A stretch of DNA of 64,000 nt from Streptomyces amritsarensis (GCF_001953875.1 NZ_MQUR01000012.1:38126-102125), one strand, 5' to 3'; positions 53,674 to 62,431 are shown, counted from the first letter of the stretch. The notes: generated from the sequence alone by a model not told the origin. Program-made: numbers and translations.

Positions 53674-54057
53674 ATGGACAGCGGGCGGTACTCGATCGAG
53701 ATCGAGCCGGAGGTACGGCTGTGGCTGGAGGACATTCCGGCCCAGCACTACAAGCAGGCCGAACGCGTCGCCGACCTGCTTGCCGAGCAGCCCACCATGC
53801 TCGATGAACCGCACTCCCGCCATTTGGGCGGCAAGCTGCGCGAGCTGCGCTTCCGCCTCGGCGATGCCCATCAGCGGATCACCTACTGGCTGGCGCCCGG
53901 CCGACGTGTCGTGCTACTCACCGTCTTCCGCAAGACCAAGATGCGCGAACAGGCCGAAGTGGACCGCGCCCACGCCGCACAGCGATTGTGCGAGGCGGAG
54001 CATGAAGCCGCCGCCGAGCACGACCTCTACAGCCGCAACCTCAAGGAGAACCGGTGA
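53674..54057 (+). CDS. higB: RelE/HigB-family toxin of a type II toxin-antitoxin pair
   Basis: 127-aa basic protein of the phage Gp49-like/HigB branch of RelE mRNA interferases: YSIEIEPEVRLWLEDIPAQH, LAEQPTMLDEPHSRHLGGKL, RELRFRLGDAHQRITYWLA and VVLLTVFRKTKMREQAEVDR are the family strands with the conserved Arg/Lys residues. It should cleave mRNA on the ribosome when free. ATG 53674 is preceded by a -10-like TATACC, so the mRNA is leaderless or nearly so. The stop overlaps the antitoxin GTG. Toxin-first order is typical of HigBA. Confidence 0.88.
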   Translation: MDSGRYSIEIEPEVRLWLEDIPAQHYKQAERVADLLAEQPTMLDEPHSRHLGGKLRELRFRLGDAHQRITYWLAPGRRVVLLTVFRKTKMREQAEVDRAHAAQRLCEAEHEAAAEHDLYSRNLKENR

Positions 54058-54392
54058 ACCACAGCGAATGGAGGACCCGTCGCCACCGCCAGCTGCTGGG
54101 CGAACACCTGGACGCTGACCCCGAGTACGACCGGGTCTACGAAGAGGCCGGCCTCGCCATGACGTTGGGCAAGGCCGTCTACGACCGGCGTAAGCAACTG
54201 GGCCTGAGCGAGGCCGACCTCGCCGAGCGCATGCACGTCGACGTCGATGACATCGAGGGCATCGAGACGGCCACCGAGCTGCCGCCCATCGCCGTCATCA
54301 TGCGTCTGGCCCGCGCACTGGACCTCACGGTTGACGTGCACCTCGCCGGCGGAGAAGAACCCACCGTCACCATCGTCGCCCCAGCGGCCTGA
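54054..54392 (+). CDS. higA: XRE-family antitoxin of the HigBA-like pair
   Basis: 112-aa helix-turn-helix antitoxin: GKAVYDRRKQLGLSEADLAE then MHVDVDDIEGIETATELPPI is the XRE DNA-binding domain, followed by a beta-rich C terminus (LTVDVHLAGGEEPTVTIVA). GTG 54054 overlaps the toxin stop and has AAGGAG upstream. It should bind the toxin and repress the shared promoter. A short terminator follows. Confidence 0.88.
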   Translation: MNHSEWRTRRHRQLLGEHLDADPEYDRVYEEAGLAMTLGKAVYDRRKQLGLSEADLAERMHVDVDDIEGIETATELPPIAVIMRLARALDLTVDVHLAGGEEPTVTIVAPAA

Positions 54393-54397
54393 GGCGG

Positions 54398-54415
54398 GCT
54401 CGGGCTGTCCCGAGC
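54398..54415 (+). terminator. Terminator after the toxin-antitoxin pair
   Basis: Seven-base arms GCTCGGG (54398-54404) and CCCGAGC (54409-54415), 4-nt loop, just past the antitoxin stop. The rest of the 167-nt gap to the next gene is featureless. Confidence 0.55.
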
Positions 54416-54559
54416 AGAGGGGGCCGAGCGGTGCGGGATGCAGCAGCCGCAGATCTTCGAAGGCGGCTGACCGGCGAAGTTGCAGGTAACACCGGCCTGG
54501 CATGCACACGTACTGTGAGCTGGCGGGGGCTGCGCCGGTCCTTCGTTCACATGTTCCCG

Positions 54560-55489
54560 CTAAGCCCGCATAGTGGCTGGTTCATCTGAGTCCGGTACAA
54601 GTGCCGCCGATCCGATCAGGTGGTCCGCCAGGGTGCGGCGTGGAAGCCAGCCCCGGGAGCGGGCCCGGGTCAGGTCCAGGACCACCGGGTGGGCCAACTG
54701 GTCCACCGCGTAGCGGCTGAGGGCCGGCTCGGCGGTCGGCAGGGCCTCCGCGACCCGGGCCGCCGTACGGGCCAGCCCCAGCGGCAGGTGCCGGATCCGG
54801 GCCCGGACGCCGTGCGCGTCCAGGACCGCGCGGACCGCGGCGTCCCGCCCGTACGGCTGCCCGTCGGCCACGTTGTACGCCCCCGGCGGCCAGGCCGCGG
54901 CCGCGAGGCAGGCCTCCGCCAGGTTCTCCACCGCCGTCAGGCTCAGCCGCACGTCCGGGCCCGGCAGCAGCAGGATCCCGGCGCGGACCCGTGACAGCAG
55001 CCGCGGCAGCAGCGTGGTGTCGCCCGGGCCGTACACGGCACGCGGGCGCAGCACCACCGCCCCGGCCGCCAGCGCCAGGGCCTCGCCGGCTGCCTTCGTA
55101 CGGCCGTAGGCGTTCAACTGGCCGGCGCGCGGATGGTCCTCGCCGACCAGGGAGCGGTCCAGCCGCGGATCGTAGACGCTGGCGCTGCTCACCCACACCA
55201 CCGGCCGGCCCGCCGCGGCCCGCATCAGCCGCTCGGTGCCGACGACGTTGACCTCGTGCATCAGCGCCTCCGCCGCGGAACCGGGGGAGGGGTCGCCGAC
55301 CGCCGCCGCGCAGTGCACCACCGCGTCCACGCCGGTGAGGTCCGGGTCGCCGGCGGTCGCGTCCCAGAAGCGGTGCCCGCCCACCGGGCCCGGGCTGCGC
55401 CCCAGGCCCACCACCCGCGCGCCGGCCGCCGCGGCGGCGCGCGCCACGTGCCCGCCGCAGAAGCCGCTCGCGCCCGTGACCGCGATCAC
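54560..55489 (-). CDS. OleD-like NAD(P)-dependent reductase (3-beta-HSD/extended SDR)
   Basis: 309-aa short-chain dehydrogenase. Rossmann motif IAVTGASGFCGGHVARA, NVVGTERLMRAA, SSASVYDPRL, catalytic Tyr-x3-Lys in NAYGRTKAAGEAL, and LRPRAVYGPGDTTLLPRLL, which closely matches the RPxxxxGPGDxxLLPRL pattern of OleD proteins that reduce 2-alkyl-3-ketoacids in long-chain olefin synthesis. GTG 55489 overlaps the P450 stop (GTGA). Last gene of the five-gene operon starting with an OleA-like synthase. In that context it should reduce the beta-keto acid from head-to-head condensation. Other 3-beta-HSD-type substrates are possible. Confidence 0.82.
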   Translation of the reverse strand: MIAVTGASGFCGGHVARAAAAAGARVVGLGRSPGPVGGHRFWDATAGDPDLTGVDAVVHCAAAVGDPSPGSAAEALMHEVNVVGTERLMRAAAGRPVVWVSSASVYDPRLDRSLVGEDHPRAGQLNAYGRTKAAGEALALAAGAVVLRPRAVYGPGDTTLLPRLLSRVRAGILLLPGPDVRLSLTAVENLAEACLAAAAWPPGAYNVADGQPYGRDAAVRAVLDAHGVRARIRHLPLGLARTAARVAEALPTAEPALSRYAVDQLAHPVVLDLTRARSRGWLPRRTLADHLIGSAALVPDSDEPATMRA

Positions 55490-56724
55490 GATGCCGCCCG
55501 TACGCGCAGCGTCCGCCAGCCCGGCAGCGCCGCGCCCCGGTCCACCCGGGCCCGCGTCACCACCGGCCGGTACGGGGCCAGCGCCGCCAGTACGTCGGCC
55601 AGTTGGACGGACGCCAGCCGGGCCCCGGGGCACGCGTGCGCCCCGGCCCCGAACACCAGCCGGGACAGGGCCGGCTGCGCGGGCCGGCGGGCGTCGGGGT
55701 CGCGCCGGTGCGCGTCCGCCGCGTGCCGGGCGACCAGCAGCAGCCGGTCGCCGGCCCGCACCGGGCAGCCGCCGACCGTGCCGTCCGCGGCGGCCACGCG
55801 CGGCAGCAGCGGCGAGGCCGCCGTCACCCGCAGCAGCTCGGCCGCCAAAGCCGGCCGCAGCGCCCCGTCGTTGGCCTGGTCCCACAGTCCGGCGTCGGCG
55901 CACCAGGCCACGGACCGCGGCAGCGCCGCGACCGTGGTGTTCACGGCGGCCACCGCCACCATCGCGGCCAGTGCGCCCTCGGCGCGGTCCGGGCCGTGCC
56001 CGCGCATGCCCGCCTGCGCGGCGGGGTCCGGCCCGCACCCGTGCCGTGCCGGTCCCCGCCGGTCCGTCGCACGGCCGTCTGCTCCCGCCTCGCCGGCGCA
56101 CGCACCGGCCGCCGGCGAGCCCGGCCCCGGGGCCAGCAGGCCGCCCAACCGTCCGGCGGCCCGGGCCGCGGCGGCTTCGGCGCGGGGGCGGCGCGGGCCG
56201 GGCAGGTGGCTGCGTACGGAGGCGGCCGCGGCCTCGGCGGCGGCCCGCGCGACCTCGTACGGGTCGGCGCCGGAGCCCAGCAGTGCGCACACCACCGTCC
56301 CGGACAGCTCCCGGGCCAGCTCGACGAGGTCCACCTCCCCGCCCCCGGCGAGGGGCGCGAGACGGCGCACGAGCAGGGGCTGCCACAGGGCCCGCAGGTC
56401 CTCCACACCGGCGGCGCCGAGTCCGGCGGCCAGCTCCCGGCGGTCCGACCGGTGGCCGCTGCCCTCCTGGTCGAAGAGCACACCCCCGTCGCCCGCGAGT
56501 GCGGCGCGCGCCGCACCGCCCGTCGTACCGGCGGCCGTCCGGTCGAGCGGCAGCCGCGTCAGGGCCTGCCGGTAGGCCTCCGTGCCGTGCACCAGCAGGG
56601 TGGCGCCGATACGGCGGACGGGCCGGCCGCGCGTCGCGGCGAGCAACCCGAACAGCACCGGGTGTCCGCCGAGGTAGACCCGGCGGTCGCGGCGCCGGGC
56701 CCGGGCGTGGGACACGGGACTCAT
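55486..56724 (-). CDS. Cytochrome P450 of the ole-like operon
   Basis: 412-aa P450. Haem loop FGAGAHACPGARLA, ExxR in AAELLRVTAAS, and the I-helix region AVAAVNTTVAALPR, in which the usual acid/alcohol pair is degenerate. A long Gly/Ala-rich insertion sits around residues 195-245. ATG 56724 has GGAGGT 9 nt upstream. Its stop overlaps the OleD-like gene; it follows the acyl-AMP ligase by 135 nt. It could oxidise the alkyl chain of the operon product. The atypical I helix may mean altered oxygen chemistry. Confidence 0.85.
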   Translation of the reverse strand: MSPVSHARARRRDRRVYLGGHPVLFGLLAATRGRPVRRIGATLLVHGTEAYRQALTRLPLDRTAAGTTGGAARAALAGDGGVLFDQEGSGHRSDRRELAAGLGAAGVEDLRALWQPLLVRRLAPLAGGGEVDLVELARELSGTVVCALLGSGADPYEVARAAAEAAAASVRSHLPGPRRPRAEAAAARAAGRLGGLLAPGPGSPAAGACAGEAGADGRATDRRGPARHGCGPDPAAQAGMRGHGPDRAEGALAAMVAVAAVNTTVAALPRSVAWCADAGLWDQANDGALRPALAAELLRVTAASPLLPRVAAADGTVGGCPVRAGDRLLLVARHAADAHRRDPDARRPAQPALSRLVFGAGAHACPGARLASVQLADVLAALAPYRPVVTRARVDRGAALPGWRTLRVRAAS

Positions 56725-56859
56725 CAGTGCGGTACCTCCGTGGGACGGGTGGGGGAGAGACGGCGTCGCGGCCCTGGCCCGGCTGCGGGGTGCGGGTTTG
56801 GACCGGCGGTGGGGGACCGGGCCGGATGTGCGGTTGCTCGGCGGGGGTGGCTGCTGGGG

Positions 56860-58374
56860 TCACGGCGCCGGCAGGCGCACGCCGGGACCGGGCGTCACGG
56901 CCGGGCCCAGGCGTCGCGCCGCGAGGGCGGCCGTCGCCGCACGGTCCGGTTTGCGCGAGCGCCCCGACAGCGGGATCCGCGCCAGGAGCACCTCGTCGGG
57001 GCGGGCCGTGCCCATCCGGGCGACCGGCTCCGACAGGGCCGCGCGCAGGGCCGGTTCGTCCGTGCCGCGCTGCGGCTGCACGACGGCGACGAGACGTTCG
57101 TCGCCGTCGCCCGCCGGGATCCCGACGAGCACGGCCAGCTCCACCCCCGGCACGTGCAGGGCGGGCTCGTACAGGCCCGGGTAGATGTTCTCGGCCCGGC
57201 GCAGGACCATGTCCTTGCACCGGCCCTCCAGGACGATCCGGCCCGAGCCGTCCAGCCGCGCCCGGTCGCCCGTACGCACCCACGGGTCGGGCTCCTCCCC
57301 GAGGTAGCGGTGGCGGGCCGCCGGCCCGGACAGCAGCAGCTGCCCGTCCCCGTCCCGTTCGGCCCGTACGCCGGGCAGCGGGGCCCCGACCAGGTCTCCG
57401 GCCCCGTCGAAGGCGGACTTCTCCCGGGACTCGACCGCGGCGGCGGGGAACAGCTCGGTGAGCGCGTACACGCCCCACGCCTCGGCCGCGCCCGCCTCCC
57501 GTACCCGGTGCAGCAGGCCGGCGCCGGCCGGTGCGGAGCCCGTCCACACCCGGCCGTGGAAACGGGCGCCGGCGCCCAGCGCGTCCCGCAGCCGGGGCGG
57601 GGTCAGATAGGTGTCGCAGGGCCTGAGCCGGTGCAACTGCCGTGCCAGCAGCCGGTTGCCCGCGGCCGGAAGGGCCACGGGGGCGCCGCGCGTCAGCGAG
57701 GGCACGAGGACGAAGAAGGTGCCGCCGAGCACCGGCTCGTCCCCGCGGGCGTCGAAGAGGGACGACACCGTGGCCATGCCCGCCGACAGGCTCGCCCGGG
57801 TGTGCACCACCGCCCGGGGCCGGGAGGTGGTCCCGGAGGTGAACACGATCACCGCGTCTGCGTCCGCGTCCGCGCAGGCGTGCGCGGGGACGCCGAGCCG
57901 AGGCGCCCCCAGGTCCAGCGCGGGCGCGCACCCCGGCAGCCGCGGCCCGACCGTCGCCACCGGCCCCAGCCCGGCCAGCTCGGGCAGCGCGAGCCCGGCC
58001 CGGCGGGCCAGCGGCCGGGCCCAGCCCGCCACCGCCTGCGCGGCCGCGTCTGCCAGCACCAGGGCGGGCCGCGCCAGCGTAAGGCGGGCGCGCAGGACGT
58101 CGGGCCCGGCGCCCGGGTCCAGGACGGCCCCGCGCAGGCCGAGCCGCCACAGGGCGAGCAGGACGGCGAGGGCCCGCGGCCCGGGGCGGACGGCGACCCC
58201 GACGGTGTCCCCGGCGCGCAGCCCGCGGGCGTGCAGGGCGGCGGCGAACGCGTCCGCCAGCTCGGCGAGTTCACCGCGGGTGGCCCGCACGCGCGGTGCG
58301 CCGGTACGGGTGGCGGTCAGTACGGCGGGCCGCTCGGGGCGGCTGCGCAGCGCGTGGTCGAGTCGGTCCAGCAT
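56860..58374 (-). CDS. OleC-like acyl-AMP ligase (candidate beta-lactone synthetase)
   Basis: 504-aa member of the ANL adenylating superfamily. A3 loop VIVFTSGTTSRPRAVVHT, A5-like AWGVYALTELFPAAAVES, A7 WVRTGDRARLDGSG and the C-terminal Lys in GRSRKPDRAATA. Between an OleA-like and an OleD-like gene, the best match in role is OleC, which closes 3-hydroxy-2-alkyl acids into beta-lactones by adenylation. A fatty acyl-CoA/AMP ligase is the alternative. ATG 58374 overlaps the glycosyltransferase stop (TGATG). Confidence 0.82.
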   Translation of the reverse strand: MLDRLDHALRSRPERPAVLTATRTGAPRVRATRGELAELADAFAAALHARGLRAGDTVGVAVRPGPRALAVLLALWRLGLRGAVLDPGAGPDVLRARLTLARPALVLADAAAQAVAGWARPLARRAGLALPELAGLGPVATVGPRLPGCAPALDLGAPRLGVPAHACADADADAVIVFTSGTTSRPRAVVHTRASLSAGMATVSSLFDARGDEPVLGGTFFVLVPSLTRGAPVALPAAGNRLLARQLHRLRPCDTYLTPPRLRDALGAGARFHGRVWTGSAPAGAGLLHRVREAGAAEAWGVYALTELFPAAAVESREKSAFDGAGDLVGAPLPGVRAERDGDGQLLLSGPAARHRYLGEEPDPWVRTGDRARLDGSGRIVLEGRCKDMVLRRAENIYPGLYEPALHVPGVELAVLVGIPAGDGDERLVAVVQPQRGTDEPALRAALSEPVARMGTARPDEVLLARIPLSGRSRKPDRAATAALAARRLGPAVTPGPGVRLPAP

Positions 58375-59117
58375 CAGCGGGGGTCGTCCGTTCCGTGCGT
58401 GCCGCTGCCCTGGTCCAGGTACCAGCGGGCGGTGCCGGCGAGCCCGTAGGCCCGCAGGCGCCGTGTCGAGTTCTCCACGACCATCTCCCGGCAGTGGACG
58501 ATGCGATCGGTGTGGCGGCGTACGGCGTTGAGGAAGAGCCGGTCGGTCGGCGAGGGGCGCCGGGGCATGCCGCCGACGGCCAGGTACAGATCGGCGGTGA
58601 TCGCCATGTTGTTCCCGGCGTGCATGCGGTACGGCGCCCGGAAGCCGTGCCGGCGGGCGTGCCGGGGCCGCAGCCGGCCGAAGAGCGCGGCGAGCGCCAC
58701 CAGCACGGTGAAACCGGCCCGGCCCAGCGGGCCGTGCTCGTCGCGGCGGGCGGTGATCCGCCCGCACACCAGCCCGGGGCGGCGGGTCAGCGCGGTCCGT
58801 GCGGCCGCGGTCCAGCCGGGCCGCGGCAGGCAGTCGGCGTCGGTGCGGGCGAGCAGCCGCGCCCCGCGCGCGATCGCGTGGCGGAAGCCGGTGTCCACGG
58901 CGGAGCCGACGCCCTTCTCGGGCTCTTCGATCACCTCCACCGGGAAGGGCGCGTGCGCGGCGAACTCCCGGGCGACGGCCCCGGTGCGGTCCGCCGAGGC
59001 GTTGTCGACGACCAGCAGGGTGAAGTCCCGGTCGCGTTGCGCGGCGAGCGCCCGCAGGGTGTCCGCGAGCCGGGCCTCCTCCTCGTGCGCGGGCACCACC
59101 ACCCACATGCGGCTCAC
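58374..59117 (-). CDS. GT2 glycosyltransferase of the ole-like operon
   Basis: 247-aa GT-A glycosyltransferase: WVVVPAHEEEARLADTLRAL, LLVVDNASADRTGAVARE, and the metal site LLARTDADCLPRPGW. Near the C terminus is CREMVVENSTRRLRAYGLAG. No membrane helix except a weak hydrophobic patch (FTVLVALAALFG). GTG 59117 overlaps the KAS III stop; its own stop overlaps the ligase start. Such an enzyme is not part of known ole pathways, so it probably decorates the lipid product or a carrier. Confidence 0.82.
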   Translation of the reverse strand: MSRMWVVVPAHEEEARLADTLRALAAQRDRDFTLLVVDNASADRTGAVAREFAAHAPFPVEVIEEPEKGVGSAVDTGFRHAIARGARLLARTDADCLPRPGWTAAARTALTRRPGLVCGRITARRDEHGPLGRAGFTVLVALAALFGRLRPRHARRHGFRAPYRMHAGNNMAITADLYLAVGGMPRRPSPTDRLFLNAVRRHTDRIVHCREMVVENSTRRLRAYGLAGTARWYLDQGSGTHGTDDPR

Positions 59118-60136
59118 GACTTCTCCCAGACCATCGTCATGATGCTGATGCCGCCGCCCAGGCCGACGAACAGCACCCGCTCCCCCGCGGCCAGTTCCGG
59201 GAACACCCGGTCCAACTGCACCCCGATGCTCGCGCTGGCCATGTTGCCGAGTTCCGGCACGGTCACCACCAGCTTCTCGGCAGGCACCCCGGTCAGTTCG
59301 GCGAACCGCTCCAGGTAGGGGACCGTCACCTGGTGCACCAGCACTTTGGCGAAGCCGGCCCAGTCCATTCCCGTGCGGTGCAGCGTCCGGTCGATGACGG
59401 CGGTGCCCACCTTCTCGAAGACGCCGCGCAGTTCGTGCCCGTCGCCCCGGAAGTAGGTGTACGCGTCCCCGCGCGGGTGCCGCGAACCACCGCCCGGTAT
59501 GCCGCCGACCTCCCAGTGCTCCGAGTGGGTCTCGCAGTCCACGTGGAGGATGCCGCCGCGCTCCACGGCCTCCACCACGACGGCGGCGCCCGCGTCGCCG
59601 AAGGTGTAGCCGGCGAAGCCGTCGCGCAGCTCCGCCGGCCCGGACGGGTCCTTGCGCACGGCGCGGCTCGGGGTTTCGCCGGTGACCACCAGGGCCCGCC
59701 GGGCCCGCCCGGCGAGGATCATGGACCGGGCGAGGTCGATGCCGTTGACGAAGCTGTTGCAGGCGTTGGTGACGTCCAGGGCGTGGGCCCGCGAGCCCAG
59801 TTCCGCCTGCACGATGTGCGCGGTCGCCGGCTCGACCATGTCGCGGGAGGCGGAGGCGAACAGCAGCAGGTCGATGTCGAGCGGGGAGAGGGCGGCCGCG
59901 TCCAGGGCCCGGCGGGCGGCGGCCACGGCGAGCGTGGAGGCGTACACGCCCTCGCCCGCGACACGGCGGGAGCGGATCCCGGTGGCCTGCGTCAGCAGCC
60001 GGGGCGGCAGCGTCAGGCCACTGCGGCGCGCCACCTCCCCCTGGAGGGCTTCCGAGGACAGCACCTCGTCGGGCAGGAAGCTGCCGACGGCGGTCGGCCC
60101 GGCGCTGCGGGGCGGATCACACGGCTCGATGAACAT
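59114..60136 (-). CDS. KAS III-type synthase with OleA-like active-site spacing
   Basis: 340-aa thiolase-superfamily condensing enzyme. Catalytic Cys126 (VTNACNSFVNG), His268 (VLVHQVTVP), Asn298 (ELGNMASAS). The distances Cys-His 142 and Cys-Asn 172 equal those of Xanthomonas OleA (Cys143, His285, Asn315) and differ from E. coli FabH (Cys112, His244, Asn274: 132 and 162). Glu102 lies 24 residues before the Cys, near where OleA's catalytic Glu117 lies (26 before). It should join two acyl groups head to head. First gene of the operon. ATG 60136 has no clear ribosome site. Confidence 0.87.
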   Translation of the reverse strand: MFIEPCDPPRSAGPTAVGSFLPDEVLSSEALQGEVARRSGLTLPPRLLTQATGIRSRRVAGEGVYASTLAVAAARRALDAAALSPLDIDLLLFASASRDMVEPATAHIVQAELGSRAHALDVTNACNSFVNGIDLARSMILAGRARRALVVTGETPSRAVRKDPSGPAELRDGFAGYTFGDAGAAVVVEAVERGGILHVDCETHSEHWEVGGIPGGGSRHPRGDAYTYFRGDGHELRGVFEKVGTAVIDRTLHRTGMDWAGFAKVLVHQVTVPYLERFAELTGVPAEKLVVTVPELGNMASASIGVQLDRVFPELAAGERVLFVGLGGGISIMTMVWEKS

Positions 60137-60168
60137 GTGCCCACGATGGCAAGTCGGGTGCGCCCGGG

Positions 60169-60190
60169 GCCTGAGTACGGATGCTCAGGC
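60169..60190. promoter_or_regulatory. Inverted repeat upstream of the ole-like operon
   Basis: GCCTGAG (60169-60175) and CTCAGGC (60184-60190) with an 8-nt spacer, 33-54 nt upstream of the KAS III start, between divergent genes. Size and position fit a dimeric repressor or response-regulator operator. Confidence 0.45.
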
Positions 60191-60370
60191 GGCGGGGGTC
60201 CGGTGCCCGGTCCGGATGAGTACGAAGACGCCGTCGCGGCGCACGGCAACGCCGTCCGTTCTCCAGGTGTACGGCGCGCTGTCACGAAGGCATCTCCGTC
60301 CGGTACCCGGGGGCCGCTGTCCTTGGGGCGCCCCTCGACTCCCCCCGTCACCCCCAGAGGTCGTCAACCC

Positions 60371-62431
60371 ATGGCAGAACTCGACCGCCGCAGGTTCCTG
60401 CAGATAGCGGGCGGCACGGCCGCCTTCGCGATGCTGAACGACAGCATCGCGCGGGCCGCCGCCATCCCGGCGCAGGGCACCACCGGAACCATTCAGGACA
60501 TCGAGCACATCGTCGTCCTGATGCAGGAGAACCGGTCCTTCGACCACTACTTCGGCGCGATGAAGGGCGTCCGGGGCTTCGGCGACCCGCGGCCGGTGCT
60601 CCAGGACAACGGCAAGACGGTCTTCCACCAGTCGAACGGCACGAAGGACATCCTGCCCTTCCACCCGCAGGTGGAAGACCTCGGCATGCAGTTCCTGACC
60701 GGCCTGAACCACGACTGGGCCGGCGGCCACCAGGCCTACAACAACGGCAAGTACGACAAGTGGATCCCGGCCAAGACGGCCACGACCATGTCGTACATGA
60801 CGCGGAACGACATCCCGTTCCACTACGCCCTCGCCGACGCCTTCACGGTGTGCGACGCCTACCACTGCTCCTTCATCGGCGCCACGGACCCGAACCGCTA
60901 CTACATGTGGACGGGCCACACCGGCAACGACGGCGTGGGCGGCGGACCGGTCCTCGGCAACCAGGAGCTCGGCTACGGCTGGAAGACCTACCCCGAGCGC
61001 CTGGAGGCGGCCGGCATCTCCTGGAAGGTCTACCAGGACATCGGCGACGGCCTGAACGCCGCCGGCTCCTGGGGCTGGATCAACGACGCCTTCCGCGGCA
61101 ACTACGGCGACAACTCCCTGCTCTACTTCAACACCTACCGCAATGCCCAGCCCGGAAGCCCCCTGTACGAGAAGGCCCGCACCGGCACCAACGCCAAGGC
61201 CGGCGAGGGCTACTTCGACCGGCTGCGCGCCGACGTGACGGCGGGCACGCTGCCCCAGGTGTCCTGGATCGCCGCCCCCGAGGCGTTCAGCGAGCACTCC
61301 AACTGGCCGACGAACTTCGGCGCCTGGTACATCGCGCAGGTCCTGGACGCGCTGACGGCGAACCCGGCGGTGTGGGCGAAGACCGCCCTGTTCCTCACCT
61401 ACGACGAGAACGACGGCTTCTTCGACCACGTCGTCCCGCCGTACCCGCCGGCCTCCTCCGCGTGGGGCCTGTCCACCGCCGACGTGTCGAAGGACCTGTA
61501 CGCGGGCGGCGGAGGCTATGCGGCCGGACCGTACGGCCTCGGCCCGCGCGTCCCGATGATCGTGGTCTCCCCGTGGAGCAAGGGCGGCTACGTCTGCTCC
61601 GAGACCTTCGACCACACCTCGGTGATCCGCTTCATGGAGAAGCGCTTCGGGGTGCACGAGCCGAACATCTCCCCGTGGCGGCGGGCCGTCTGCGGCGACC
61701 TCACCTCGGCGTTCGACTTCACCCGGGCCGACGCCGCCCCCGCCGCGCTGCCGTCCACGGCCGGCTACGTCCCGCCGGACAAGGACCGCCACCCCTCCTA
61801 CTACCCGACGCCGCCCGCCACGGGCGCCCTGCCGCCGCAGGAGGCCGGGTCCAAGCCGACCCGCGCGCTCGGCTACGCCCCGTACGTGGACGGCGCCCGC
61901 ACCGTCTCCACCGGCAGGTTCACCCTCACCTTCGCCTCCGGTCCGACCCTGGGCGCCCACTTCCACAGCACCTCGGGCAACCGCACGGACGGCCCGTGGC
62001 CCTACACGGTCGAGGCGGGCAAGACCCTGTCGGACACCTGGTCCACCAGCAGCTCCACCGGCAACCAGATCAACCTGACGGTGTGGGGGCCCAACGGCTT
62101 CCTGCGCACCTTCAAGGGCCCCGCGAAGAAGGCCGGGCCCGAGGTGACGGCCCGCCACGCGAGTGCCACCGGCAACCTGGACCTGACGATGACCAATTCG
62201 GGCACGGCCGCGGTCAACCTCACCGTGACCAACTCCTACGGCGGTGCGGCCCAGACCTTCCGGGTCGCGGCCGGAGGCACGGTCACCCACACCGTGAGCC
62301 TCGTCACCACGGGCCGCTGGTACGACGTCAAGGTCGTCTCCGACCTCGACACCACCTTCCTGCGGCGGTTCGCGGGGCACGTGGAGACCGGCGCCCCCGG
62401 CGTGTCCGACCCGGCGATCAGGACCGCCTGA
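60371..62431 (+). CDS. Phosphocholine-type (non-haemolytic) phospholipase C, Tat-exported
   Basis: 686-aa secreted phosphoesterase of the acid phosphatase/PLC family. Tat signal DRRRFLQIAGGTAAFAM; catalytic segment IVVLMQENRSFDHYFGAMKG; metal-site regions SFIGATDPNRYYMWTGHTG, FLTYDENDGFFDHVVPP and ETFDHTSVIRFMEKRFG. Two C-terminal beta domains (DUF756-like, e.g. SGNRTDGPWPYTVEAGKTL and GNLDLTMTNSGTAAVNLTV) complete the normal architecture. ATG 60371. It hydrolyses phospholipid headgroups outside the cell, probably for phosphate scavenging. Its 3' end overlaps the convergent gene by 14 nt. Confidence 0.93.
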   Translation: MAELDRRRFLQIAGGTAAFAMLNDSIARAAAIPAQGTTGTIQDIEHIVVLMQENRSFDHYFGAMKGVRGFGDPRPVLQDNGKTVFHQSNGTKDILPFHPQVEDLGMQFLTGLNHDWAGGHQAYNNGKYDKWIPAKTATTMSYMTRNDIPFHYALADAFTVCDAYHCSFIGATDPNRYYMWTGHTGNDGVGGGPVLGNQELGYGWKTYPERLEAAGISWKVYQDIGDGLNAAGSWGWINDAFRGNYGDNSLLYFNTYRNAQPGSPLYEKARTGTNAKAGEGYFDRLRADVTAGTLPQVSWIAAPEAFSEHSNWPTNFGAWYIAQVLDALTANPAVWAKTALFLTYDENDGFFDHVVPPYPPASSAWGLSTADVSKDLYAGGGGYAAGPYGLGPRVPMIVVSPWSKGGYVCSETFDHTSVIRFMEKRFGVHEPNISPWRRAVCGDLTSAFDFTRADAAPAALPSTAGYVPPDKDRHPSYYPTPPATGALPPQEAGSKPTRALGYAPYVDGARTVSTGRFTLTFASGPTLGAHFHSTSGNRTDGPWPYTVEAGKTLSDTWSTSSSTGNQINLTVWGPNGFLRTFKGPAKKAGPEVTARHASATGNLDLTMTNSGTAAVNLTVTNSYGGAAQTFRVAAGGTVTHTVSLVTTGRWYDVKVVSDLDTTFLRRFAGHVETGAPGVSDPAIRTA

